Source: GCA-2684655 sp051278165
Lineage (GTDB): Bacteria; Planctomycetota; UBA1135; UBA2386
Direction: 5' to 3'
NCBI GenBank assembly: GCA_051278165.1
Contig: JBNMNW010000175.1
Coordinates: 1 to 12,070 of the forward strand
Length of the DNA stretch: 12,070 bases
The notes below the pieces were generated by a model that ran no database searches, had not been told where the DNA came from, and worked only from the letters and a program-made list of their open reading frames with translations. Below, one piece after another: positions 1 to 7,537 of the stretch. The translations under genes were made by a program, and so were the position numbers. How positions within the stretch are numbered: the first letter of the stretch is position 1; each line of letters begins with the position of its first letter.

Positions 1-43
1 GGGTTTCGATGCACGCACCAACGCTCCGCCCCGCGCGGTGCGG

Positions 44-90
44 ACGCGCAAAGTCGCGCACTAGGTGAACGCGCAACGTCACGCGCTAGG
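44..90. repeat. two-copy 22-bp direct repeat
   Basis: Two 22-bp copies, at 44-65 and 69-90, match at 19 of 22 positions. Both begin ACGCGCAA and end CTAGG, and their starts lie 25 bp apart. They sit about 180 bp upstream of the first small gene. The sequence shows only the repetition. A regulator binding site or the edge of a longer repeat array to the left are both possible. The rest of 1-266 shows no convincing gene; it includes a run of eight or more G around 119-128. Confidence 0.5.
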
Positions 91-266
91 AAATCAGATG
101 GCGGTTGCAGGGGTGGCTGTGGGGGGGGCAGATCCGGCCAATGCGCCCGCGTCCTGGCGGCCGTCATCGAGACAGGCTCGCCTTTTCTAGGCGTTTCTAT
201 TCAGCCCCACTTGCTCCCTGGCCGAAGTCTGAGTTGCACCCGCACCACCGGGCACAAGGGATAACA

Positions 267-620
267 ATGATGAACAACAACCCCCATTCCGACCGTCTCA
301 GCACTCCGGCCACTGCAACCACTGCGTCCAAGAAGGCCTTTGAAGACACGCTTGCGCGCTACAAGCGGGCGTCCCTGCGCGACCAGGCGCTTCGTGCTGT
401 TTGGCGCATGGATGCACTCCTGCGGCGCGTCAAGCGTGAGGCGCCGGAGGTTTACAGTCGCCTGCGCGTCGCCATCGAGGCGCTGCAGTTGCTCAGCGCC
501 AAGCTGGCGATTGGGTCTGCTGGCGATCTGCCATTGCCGACCAAGGCTGGGCCAAGGGGTGTGGCTCGACTGGAGGATGGCCCACGGTCCGGTTCGGATA
601 GAGCGAACGAGTTTTTCTAG
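267..620 (+). CDS. small helical hypothetical protein (117 aa)
   Basis: This is a 117-residue protein that I do not recognise. The start at 267 is chosen because AAGGG (256-260) lies six bases upstream of a double ATG; a longer reading from 105 has no such site and begins with low-complexity sequence. Residues about 18-92 look amphipathic and helical, rich in Arg, Ala, Leu and Glu, and may form a helical bundle or coiled coil. The tail (about 93-117) is Gly/Pro/Arg/Ser-rich and probably disordered. There is no signal peptide, membrane segment or catalytic motif. The next gene starts 48 bp downstream on the same strand, so the two may be co-transcribed. Function unknown; the high basic charge would be compatible with nucleic-acid or partner binding, but that is a guess. 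Confidence 0.6.
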   Translation: MMNNNPHSDRLSTPATATTASKKAFEDTLARYKRASLRDQALRAVWRMDALLRRVKREAPEVYSRLRVAIEALQLLSAKLAIGSAGDLPLPTKAGPRGVARLEDGPRSGSDRANEFF

Positions 621-668
621 GGGCTCTCCTCATGTTTCTAGTTTCGCGAGCCGATGAAGGGGGAAGTC

Positions 669-1103
669 ATGACCAGCGTAATCGAGATCCGGATTGGTAG
701 CATCGAGCTGACTTGCCGCGGCGAGGTCGACCAGGACCAGCTGGACGGCGTGTTGCAAGCGCTGCGCCGCCAGCTCCCCGAGCTGATCTCCCAGGATGCG
801 AAGTCGGAAGTGCCCACGCCGCGCGACTTGCTCGCCCGTTCGTCGGCCAAGACTCACGGTGATAAGGCGGGCGTGATCGCCTACTGGCTTGAGACCCATT
901 GCGGCCGCACGGAGTGGCGCAGTAGCGACATTGTTGACGCCCTCGGGGAAGCGGGCGAAGAGATCCCGAAGAACATCACGGACACACTGAATCAGAAGCG
1001 CGACAAAAACCTGCTCGACGTGCATGACCGACGCTGGAAGCTGACGGACGAAGGTCGCGGTTGGGTCAAGTATGCGTTGCTCGACAAGGACGACGTCGAG
1101 TAG
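669..1103 (+). CDS. probable winged-helix domain protein (144 aa)
   Basis: This is a 144-residue protein of unknown function. ATG at 669 is preferred over ATG at 654 because a strong AAGGGGGAA site (657-665) lies just before 669 and would fall inside the longer version. Residues 1-45 read as a small alpha/beta module with alternating hydrophobic strands (IEIRIGSIEL) followed by a helix. Residues about 60-138 fit a winged-helix fold: two helices, a likely recognition helix at 100-115 (NITDTLNQKRDKNLL), then a short wing with WKLTDEGRGWV at 123-133, a pattern common in small DNA-binding proteins. It lies 48 bp after the 117-aa gene and may form a unit with it. DNA binding is inferred from fold pattern only; a protein-interaction role is equally possible. 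Confidence 0.65.
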   Translation: MTSVIEIRIGSIELTCRGEVDQDQLDGVLQALRRQLPELISQDAKSEVPTPRDLLARSSAKTHGDKAGVIAYWLETHCGRTEWRSSDIVDALGEAGEEIPKNITDTLNQKRDKNLLDVHDRRWKLTDEGRGWVKYALLDKDDVE

Positions 1104-1196
1104 CTCGAGTGATCGTAGCCGGGCCGGTTAAGCAGGTCCGATGATCATGGTCAGGCCGCGTGATACGCCGGCCACACCTGCAGCGAGTGGCGCGAA

Positions 1197-2582
1197 CTAG
1201 CTGATCAGCGACGCCGTGTAGGCCGCTGGCTCATTACTACGAATCGCTTGCTGCAGGGCCATGGAGCGATCGATGGCGCAGGCGTCGAAACCGAACGGTA
1301 AGGTTGGGCCATCGATGCCGGACCAGTCCGGGGTGTGGGCCAGGCGCCGGTCGCGTTCTGCTTCGACTTGCGTCACGAGGGCTTGGTTGCCGCTCGCGCG
1401 AGCAATTGCAGTCAGGTTGACGATGGCCGGCAGGTAGGAGGGCGACACATCGAGGGCGCGGCGCAATAGATCGAACGCAGCTTGGCCGCCTTCGTTGCCG
1501 CGCCAGCGCAGCGTTGCGAGTGCCATCAGGTTGAGTGCGCTGGGATCGTCGGGTGCGAGTTTGTATGCGGCGACGGCAGCTTGCGCGATCGCGTCGCCGG
1601 GAGCCCAGGTCGGCAGCATCGCCATTGCTCGGCCGAGCACGCGGTCTGCTTCGGTGCTTGTGGGACGACAGATGCCGCCCTTCGCGATGTCTTGCAGTTC
1701 GTGAAGGCGGTTGCCGAGTCGGTGGTCTTGCACGCGACGATGGCCGGCGTTGGCGATGCGTTTGGTGCGGACTGGGTCGCGCAGCAGTTGCTCGACGGTC
1801 GCTTCGAAGTTGTCGTCGTCGTAGAGCACGCATTCCTCATCCGGCACGAAGAAGTCGCGCACTTCGAGGTTGTCACTCTCCATCAGCAACAGAGCGCCGC
1901 AAGCTGGCACTTCGAAGGCGCGCAGGTTCATCTCGCCGCGGATACTGCGATTCCAGCCGATGCGGCAGCGATTGAGAAATCGGCCATAGTCTTCGCCACA
2001 GATGCCTTGGCGCACATCGCTGTGGATGCCGCGCGAGGATAGTTGCTGCACGCGCTCGATCCAGCCAGCGCGTTCGCGTTGCACGATCGGGTTTAGGTTG
2101 CCTGCGAAACCGATGTCGATGTCGCGAGTGGTGACGTCGTCATAGATGCGGTGGAACGGTCGCTTCTGCGCGAATTGGCACCAGTAGCGCACGTTGGCGA
2201 ACGACAGCCGTTCGAAGAGTTCTTGGCCGTGGCGATCGCATAGCAGCGAGTCGAACATGGGCCAGAGGCCGACCAGATACGGCAGCGACAGGTTGTAGTC
2301 GGAGACCACTCCGACCACAGGCACGGGACAGTGTTCCATGCCGTCGGGCAACGGCTCTTGGTCGGGCCAGTAGATCAAGACCAGGTCTGGCTCAAACCCG
2401 TCCGGTAGGGCGGCTGCGAGTTCGTGCCAATTGCCGCGCGAGGGGTCGAAATCGACGTCGAACGGGTAGTGCACGCCATCGACCATCATGCGATCAGACG
2501 GTCCGAACGTGCACAGTTCCACGTCGCGCATCGCGACGCGATCGTCGAAGCACTCCAGTGGCAGGTTGCACAGAATGCGCAT
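1197..2582 (-). CDS. glycosyltransferase with C-terminal TPR-like region
   Basis: A 461-residue cytoplasmic protein, second gene of a minus-strand operon that begins 11 bp after the stop of the preceding glycosyltransferase. The N-terminal half (1-160) resembles the nucleotide-sugar-independent Rossmann half of GT-B enzymes such as the CgeB type. Residues about 195-298 match the 'glycosyl transferases group 1' C-terminal pattern: a conserved stretch around 206-241 (CRIGWNRSIRGEMNLRAFE, then ACGALLLMESDNLEVRDFF), followed by PDEECVLYDDDNFEATVEQLL and an arginine-rich helix. In this family the acidic residue of the RAFEVPACG segment contacts the donor sugar. Residues about 310-405 look like two or three degenerate TPR helices (AAVAAYKLAPDDPSALN, LLRRALDVSPSYLPAIVNL). 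There is no signal peptide or membrane segment. It probably transfers a sugar in polysaccharide or protein glycosylation; donor and acceptor are unknown. Confidence 0.8.
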   Translation of the reverse strand: MRILCNLPLECFDDRVAMRDVELCTFGPSDRMMVDGVHYPFDVDFDPSRGNWHELAAALPDGFEPDLVLIYWPDQEPLPDGMEHCPVPVVGVVSDYNLSLPYLVGLWPMFDSLLCDRHGQELFERLSFANVRYWCQFAQKRPFHRIYDDVTTRDIDIGFAGNLNPIVQRERAGWIERVQQLSSRGIHSDVRQGICGEDYGRFLNRCRIGWNRSIRGEMNLRAFEVPACGALLLMESDNLEVRDFFVPDEECVLYDDDNFEATVEQLLRDPVRTKRIANAGHRRVQDHRLGNRLHELQDIAKGGICRPTSTEADRVLGRAMAMLPTWAPGDAIAQAAVAAYKLAPDDPSALNLMALATLRWRGNEGGQAAFDLLRRALDVSPSYLPAIVNLTAIARASGNQALVTQVEAERDRRLAHTPDWSGIDGPTLPFGFDACAIDRSMALQQAIRSNEPAAYTASLIS

Positions 2583-2593
2583 GGCGGGCGCGC

Positions 2594-4351
2594 CTAGGCG
2601 GCGGGTAGCGCGCTTAGGTTGGCGCGTGCATCGACGTGGTTCGGGTCGATCATTAGGGCGCGTTCAAAGCTCTGGCGGGCGGCGACTAGATCGCCAGCTT
2701 GGAAGAGCACGACGCCGAGGCGGTTGTAGTTGTCAGACGTGCGCGCGCCGACGGCTAGTGCGGCGCGGAATGCCTGTGCCGCTTCGTGGATGCGACCAAG
2801 TGCATGCAGCGCGTTGCCGCGGCCGGTGTGCAGCTCTTCGTCGTCGTCGCCAGCTTCGAGGCGCTCGTCGTAGAGTTGCAGCGCCTGCTCGGCGTTGCCA
2901 CTCGTTAACCGTGACGCTGCCTTCGATAGGATGTCCGCTTTGTCGTTGTTGCTCAAGCAGCGGGCTGCCTCAAGCAAGCGTGCGACGTTGCGGAAGTTGC
3001 CCTTGGCCTTCTCTTGATGCGCGGCGTCGTGCAGTTCGCCTAGCAGTCGCGTCAGCGGGTTGTTGTCGTCGGTCTTCTTGCCAAACACCTTGTCGGCCAG
3101 CAACGAGATGCTGTCGGCGAAGCCGCTGTTCTGCGGGATCTGTTGGATTGGCTGTTCGCTGTTCGAGGTTGGCTTGAGCGAAAGCGATGGCCGTTCGGGC
3201 ATCGGCAAGCAGACCGGCAACGGCGGCGTTGGGATTTCCTTGGTCAGCAGGCGTAGCTCGCCTTGTGGACGTTGGGCGCTTGGGCGTTGCGTTGGCTGAT
3301 TCGGCTGCGTGATTTGAGCCGTCGTTGCCACCAGGCCCTGCAGAACCGTTTCGAGTTGTTCGCCGTGGCGATCTGGATGGTAGTGGCTTGCGACTTCAAT
3401 GCCGCCGGCGCGCAGCGCGGTGCGAACGTCGGGCAGGGCGCCGGCGAGCACGATCGCTTCGGCCATTGCCGTTGGATCTTGGGCATCGACGAACAACGCG
3501 TAGCGATCGTGGTTGACGAGCTTCGCGTGGTTGCGGAAGCACGGGATGTCGGTCAGCACGCTCGGCACGCCGCAGGCCATTGCTTCGATTGCCGGCAGGA
3601 AGAAGCCTTCTTCGACGCCGCTGCTGGTGCCAAGGAACATGTCGAGCGAACGGTAGAACTCGCCCATTTGATCGGGGCGCAATTCTTGGTGCCACTCAAC
3701 TGGGAACGGCAGGTCTTGTTCTTCGGGACTCGGTGGCGTGTTCGACGCGCGCACGAGAATTAGGTTCTGGCCAGCCTTGTCCGCGAGTCGGCACGCTTCG
3801 TAGCCAGTCGCGAGGTCTTTCCACGGGATGGCGTAGGGGCCGACAAGGCCGACGCGCAGCGGTGATTGCGGCGGGCGCTTTTGGGCGGGCTTGTGCACCT
3901 CGTGATCGACGACGTAGGTGACTTCGTGCGCGCGAATGCCGAAGCGGTCGCGCATCAACGCGGTCAGGTGCGGCGAGATCGTTACGTGGTGCAACCCTGG
4001 CAAGCGATAGGCCGCTTCAATGCGATCGCGTACGGTAATGTTTTCGGGGTTGTCGCCTTCGTAACCTTGGCAGAGGTGCACGGGCACGCCCTTGTGCGGG
4101 CCGGCGCTCGCGGCCCACGGCACCGTGGTCCAGAACGTGCCGATCAGCACATCCGCATCGGGCAGGTGCTCGGAGCGAAAGTCCTCAACCTGTTGGAACG
4201 CACAGTCCAACTTCATCCAGGCTGGAGGGCCAGAGCGACTGACGACGGTGACCTGATGGCCACGCCGACTGAGCCAGTTCGCATCCTCGAGAGCGACTTT
4301 TACGCCGCCCCAGATCTGGTCCGCGACTTCGAGCAATAACGTTATGCGCAT
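2594..4351 (-). CDS. GT4-type glycosyltransferase fused to TPR repeats
   Basis: A 585-residue protein. The start at 4351 is chosen because MRITLLLEV is a typical first beta strand of GT-B enzymes, with AAGGCGAAG just upstream; an in-frame extension to 4444 adds 31 Cys/Pro-rich residues and is unlikely. Residues 1-340 are a GT4-like glycosyltransferase: a glycine-rich loop near 15-17, a second Rossmann half from LRVGLVGPYAIPWKD (165-179), and the family E-x7-E motif at E248/E256 in EEGFFLPAIEAMACGVPSV, which binds the nucleotide-sugar donor. A Pro/Gln-rich linker spans about 340-410. TPR-like helices fill about 435-585, the clearest being ALHALGRIHEAAQAFRAALA and LFQAGDLVAARQSFERALM. TPRs in such fusions usually bind a protein partner or acceptor. 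It leads a two-gene operon with the glycosyltransferase downstream, and the pair probably acts in one glycan pathway. Confidence 0.85.
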   Translation of the reverse strand: MRITLLLEVADQIWGGVKVALEDANWLSRRGHQVTVVSRSGPPAWMKLDCAFQQVEDFRSEHLPDADVLIGTFWTTVPWAASAGPHKGVPVHLCQGYEGDNPENITVRDRIEAAYRLPGLHHVTISPHLTALMRDRFGIRAHEVTYVVDHEVHKPAQKRPPQSPLRVGLVGPYAIPWKDLATGYEACRLADKAGQNLILVRASNTPPSPEEQDLPFPVEWHQELRPDQMGEFYRSLDMFLGTSSGVEEGFFLPAIEAMACGVPSVLTDIPCFRNHAKLVNHDRYALFVDAQDPTAMAEAIVLAGALPDVRTALRAGGIEVASHYHPDRHGEQLETVLQGLVATTAQITQPNQPTQRPSAQRPQGELRLLTKEIPTPPLPVCLPMPERPSLSLKPTSNSEQPIQQIPQNSGFADSISLLADKVFGKKTDDNNPLTRLLGELHDAAHQEKAKGNFRNVARLLEAARCLSNNDKADILSKAASRLTSGNAEQALQLYDERLEAGDDDEELHTGRGNALHALGRIHEAAQAFRAALAVGARTSDNYNRLGVVLFQAGDLVAARQSFERALMIDPNHVDARANLSALPAA

Positions 4352-4468
4352 GACTTCGCCTTGGCCGCCACCGGGCGGGTCTTCGGTTCCAGGTCTTGCA
4401 TCGACGCGATGGCATGGGCGACATGAGGCAACTCCGACACCCAATGGTTTCTGGAGCCCCGGGTTGGC

Positions 4469-5401
4469 ATGATCTGCGGCGTAGTGAACCCACTGATTAG
4501 GATTATCCCGGCCTTCTTGGTCCGCTTCTTTGCGAAGCCTTACGTCGCTGGCGACTCGCTTGAGATGGCAATGGCTGTCGTCGTCAAGCTCCGCAAGGAC
4601 CGCGGGTTGTTGTCGACGCTGGACTTGCTGGCGGAAGACATCAAGCTGCCCGAGCAGGCCGAGCGCAATGTGCAGGCTTATCTCGAAATGGTTGATGCGG
4701 CCGCGGCGCTCGACCCGGCGGACCGCCCAACGTTGTCGCTAAAGCCTTCGTCGTACACGACGTCACCGCTTCATGAGGGCGGCGATGCGGCTGGATCGCG
4801 CGAGGCCCTACTGCAGATCAGCAAGAAGGCTGCGGCCGCCAACGTCGACGTGTCGATCGACATGGAAGGTCGGCATTGGACGGACTTCACGCTCGAGACG
4901 TTGCAGGTGCTGCATCAAGAAGGTTTGCGTAACGTCGGCTGCGTGCTGCAGACGCGCTTGAATCGCACCGAGAAGGACATTGACGAACTGCCGAAGGGCA
5001 TGCGCGTCCGTCTCGTGATTGGCATCTATCAGGAGCCGGCTGAGGTCGCGTTGGCCGACAAGCCGGCGATGAAGGATCGCATGATGCTGTTCGCCGAGCG
5101 CTTGCTCGAGCGCGGCCACTACGTCGAGTTCGCGTCGCACGACGTCGCGTATGTGCGGCGTTTCCTTGAGGAAGTTGTGCCGCGAGTTGGCGCGACGCCC
5201 GATCAGTTCGAGATCCAGATGCTGTACGGCGTGCCGCGCGATCGCTTCCTGACTGACATGATGCGGCAAGGCATCAAGGCGCGGCTCTACGTGCCGTTCG
5301 CATTGAGTTGGGACCTGGCGATTGAATACCTGCGTCGCCGACTCGATGAGTATCCGGCGATGATGTGGCTCGTGACCAAGAACATGTTCTGGCGACGTTA
5401 G
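4469..5401 (+). CDS. proline dehydrogenase (monofunctional, FAD-dependent)
   Basis: A 310-residue protein of the single-domain PRODH family, which oxidises L-proline to pyrroline-5-carboxylate with FAD, the first step of proline catabolism. Its length is usual for the monofunctional form. Barrel motifs appear in order: SLKPSSY (K92), SIDMEG (D131), LQTRLNRT (160-167), MRVRLVIGIYQEP (178-190), ASHD (222-225), FEIQMLYGV (247-255), LYVPFALSW (273-281) and the paired arginines in YLRRRLDE (287-294). By family knowledge K92, D131, Y274 and R290/R291 match substrate-binding positions. Two segments deviate from consensus: the usual QAYL is QTRL and the usual VKGAY is VIGIY. ATG at 4469 has GGAG 12 bases upstream; GTG at 4484 is an alternative. 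The gene diverges from the glycosyltransferase operon across 117 bp. No P5C dehydrogenase gene is nearby. Confidence 0.9.
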   Translation: MICGVVNPLIRIIPAFLVRFFAKPYVAGDSLEMAMAVVVKLRKDRGLLSTLDLLAEDIKLPEQAERNVQAYLEMVDAAAALDPADRPTLSLKPSSYTTSPLHEGGDAAGSREALLQISKKAAAANVDVSIDMEGRHWTDFTLETLQVLHQEGLRNVGCVLQTRLNRTEKDIDELPKGMRVRLVIGIYQEPAEVALADKPAMKDRMMLFAERLLERGHYVEFASHDVAYVRRFLEEVVPRVGATPDQFEIQMLYGVPRDRFLTDMMRQGIKARLYVPFALSWDLAIEYLRRRLDEYPAMMWLVTKNMFWRR

Positions 5402-5463
5402 CCTACTCCTCGTGAGGCGGGTCCGCTCGGGCACCCCCAAGGAGGAGCGTGTCTGGAGTTGAC

Positions 5464-5552
5464 CTAGTGGTGTGATGCAGAGATCTGCGGCCTTATCCGC
5501 GGCCGGCGACGACTCACGGATAAGACCCCATCTGTCTGCATCACACCACTAG
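5464..5552. repeat. 89-nt near-palindromic inverted repeat
   Basis: The outer arms, 5464-5480 and 5536-5552, are perfect 17-bp inverted repeats (CTAGTGGTGTGATGCAG and its complement). After an imperfect stretch, the inner arms CTTATCCG (5492-5499) and CGGATAAG (5517-5524) pair perfectly around a 17-nt GC-rich loop. The whole could fold as one long hairpin on either strand. It lies between the proline dehydrogenase stop and the secreted repeat protein. No T-run follows, so it is not a classical intrinsic terminator, though it could still stop transcription. The outer ends are CTAG. A miniature inverted-repeat element or a structured RNA are the main alternatives. Confidence 0.8.
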
Positions 5553-5625
5553 TTGTCAGAGGGCTCGTTCGGGGGGTAGAATTGTCAGTGCCTTCTCCCT
5601 CACGCGCTCCAGCAAAGGAGCCAAG

Positions 5626-7401
5626 ATGTCAAAGCTAGCGATATGCGCCGCACTGGTTTGTGCCGCGACGGTAATTGCCCAGTCCCCGCAACTGTTACGA
5701 GATGTGAACGCGACGCCGGGCGCCGGTGCGAATCCGACGATCAACGGCCCGAGTCCCCGCACTGGGGAACTCTTCTTCGTAGCCGATGACGGCGTGCACG
5801 GCAGCGAACTGTGGTCGACCGATGGCTCCGCCCTTGGCACAGCGATGGTTCTCGACATGTCGCCGGGCGCCGCCAGTACTACGCACTGGGATGCGGCCGT
5901 TGCTGGTAGTCGCGGCGTGCTGATGGTCGAGCGATCGAACGTGTGGGAACTGTGGAGCACCGATGGCACAGGAGCCGGCACGACGATGTTGTTGTCGGCA
6001 AGCGCGATCGGAGCCGGGGTCTTTCAGAGGGAGTTCGAAGAGCTCGCGCCAGGCGTCTGGGCATTCGGTGTCGACGGCGTCATGTGGCGTACGGACGGCA
6101 CCGCCGCGGGCACGTTCTCGTTGGGTCTCGCCTTTACCTTCGGATCCGTCGTTGGCGAAGTCGCTGGACTGAAGCTCCTGCAGTTGATCAACGGCGATGT
6201 TGTGCTTACCGATGGCACGAACTTGCTCACCATCGCGAACGTGCCAGGCAGGGTTCATCAAGGGCCAGATGGTCGTTGGTATAGCTTCCAAAACACCGGT
6301 TCGGGCATGTCGCCACAGACCCTGGTCACCTGGCTCGATGGGCCCGGTAGTCCATCGTTCACCGTGCTCGGCTTTCTGCCAACCATCCAATTGATCGATG
6401 GCGGTGCGCTGATCATCGAAAATCAGGATGACCTGAAGCTCTGGACGGGCGCGGGCTGGCCGACCACGGTGGTCGGGCTGCAGGCCATCTCAGGCTTCTT
6501 GGCGGTTGGCGATGAGTGGGCCTTCGTTGCGACGGATGCGGCGCACGGCCGAGAACTCTGGCTGACTGACGGTACGCTTGCAGGCACGCGCGTCGCGGAC
6601 TTGGCAGCGGGGCCGGCCAGCAGTGACCCAGGCTTGGTCTCCGGATTGCCGACTGGCTTGCTGGTCTGGGCAGACGTTGGCGCAATCGGCCGCGAACCTT
6701 GGCATGTGGATCCAGCCACGCTTGTCGCGACCTCGCTCGGCGATCTCGAGCCTGGCGCCGGTGGATCGGATGCGTGGGGGTTGACGCCGTTGGCCGGTGG
6801 TCAGCGGCGGTCGTTGCTTGCGTTCTACGCGCCGTCGACCGGGGCGGAGTTGGCGATTTCGGACGGCACCGCTGGTGGCACTCAGGTGTTCGACATCGTG
6901 CCCGGGCCTCAAGGCTCGGTGCAGAACCAGCAGAACTTGGATGGCATGGCCGGTCCGGCGGGCGGTGCGGTCGTCTGGTTCTCGGATGACGGCGTCAACG
7001 GAGTCGAGCCGTGGGTGATGCAGTTGCCTGGTTCTAGCCGGCTCGAACGGGACTACGGTCCAGCCGACTTGCTGGCCAGCGATCCGGTTCTTGGCGGCTC
7101 ACTGGACGTGGCTCTGAGCAAAATGGCTCCCGGTCAGCTGGGAGTCGTTGCACTTGGGCTGCCAGTTGCCGTCGGACCAGCGTTGCTGCCGGGGCGTCAT
7201 TTGCACTTCGATCCGCTGACTGCGATCGTGCTCACGATCGCTGTGCCGGGGAGCAGTGGTAGCTGGGCTGGCTCGTTTCCGCTGCCAAATCAGCCGTCTG
7301 CGGTCGGTCTGGACGCGGTCCTGCAGCCCGTTTTTGTCTCCACGAGCTCTCCACTTGTCCTGGATGTTGGCCCCGCGTGGTGGTTGTCGTTCGGCTTTTA
7401 G
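5626..7401 (+). CDS. secreted ELWxTDGTxxGT repeat protein
   Basis: A 591-residue exported protein. AAAGGAG at 5614-5620 precedes the ATG. Residues 1-18 form a signal peptide (short basic start, hydrophobic core, likely cleavage in VIA-QS). The body carries ELWxTDGTxxGT repeats, clearest at 61-72, 108-119, 153-163, 310-321 and 408-419 (degenerate), with a last EPW at 461, often preceded by a strand like FFVADDGVHGS. In other bacteria such repeats build secreted beta-propeller-like domains of unknown function. Residues about 489-591 form a separate C-terminal module with PLPNQPSAVGLDAVLQPVF and a final LDVGPAWWLSFGF. A related module appears near the N-terminus of the Kelch protein in this window. 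No enzyme motif is seen. A cell-surface or extracellular binding role is likely but not shown. Confidence 0.85.
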   Translation: MSKLAICAALVCAATVIAQSPQLLRDVNATPGAGANPTINGPSPRTGELFFVADDGVHGSELWSTDGSALGTAMVLDMSPGAASTTHWDAAVAGSRGVLMVERSNVWELWSTDGTGAGTTMLLSASAIGAGVFQREFEELAPGVWAFGVDGVMWRTDGTAAGTFSLGLAFTFGSVVGEVAGLKLLQLINGDVVLTDGTNLLTIANVPGRVHQGPDGRWYSFQNTGSGMSPQTLVTWLDGPGSPSFTVLGFLPTIQLIDGGALIIENQDDLKLWTGAGWPTTVVGLQAISGFLAVGDEWAFVATDAAHGRELWLTDGTLAGTRVADLAAGPASSDPGLVSGLPTGLLVWADVGAIGREPWHVDPATLVATSLGDLEPGAGGSDAWGLTPLAGGQRRSLLAFYAPSTGAELAISDGTAGGTQVFDIVPGPQGSVQNQQNLDGMAGPAGGAVVWFSDDGVNGVEPWVMQLPGSSRLERDYGPADLLASDPVLGGSLDVALSKMAPGQLGVVALGLPVAVGPALLPGRHLHFDPLTAIVLTIAVPGSSGSWAGSFPLPNQPSAVGLDAVLQPVFVSTSSPLVLDVGPAWWLSFGF

Positions 7402-7521
7402 GCGACGTAGCCACTGGATGGCCGCGAGGTTCTGCCAATTGCGAGTTCGTTGGACAGACCTGATTTTAGGCGTTCTGTCGCAGGATCGTCCGTCAGGCTG
7501 GCAGAGAAGGGGGTTAATCGG

Positions 7522-7527
7522 TATACT
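7522..7527 (+). promoter_or_regulatory. candidate -10 box, near-leaderless start
   Basis: TATACT at 7522-7527 fits a sigma-70-type -10 element. Transcription would begin about 7 bases downstream, only a few bases before ATG 7538. The sequence between is CTTTCCCCCA, with no Shine-Dalgarno, which fits a leaderless or near-leaderless mRNA. The -35 position is weak (TGGCAG near 7499-7504). Confidence 0.4.
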
Positions 7528-7537
7528 CTTTCCCCCA

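Noticed and set aside
119..128. Run of eight or more G as a phase-variation tract
   Set aside because: It lies outside any supported gene and too far from a start to argue for switching.
1482..2042. Long open frames on the plus strand opposite the minus-strand glycosyltransferase
   Set aside because: Shadow frames from high GC and codon bias. They have no family pattern or ribosome site, while the opposite strand has clear glycosyltransferase motifs.
3263..4339. Plus-strand open frames opposite the first glycosyltransferase
   Set aside because: Same reason: antisense shadows of a gene with a clear E-x7-E motif and TPR repeats.
4808..5440. 210-codon minus-strand frame opposite proline dehydrogenase
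   Set aside because: The plus strand carries all the ordered proline dehydrogenase motifs; the minus-strand translation has no recognisable pattern.
5402..5463. CTCCTC...GAGGAG pairing just after proline dehydrogenase as its terminator
   Set aside because: The loop is about 30 bases, the stem only six and there is no T-run.
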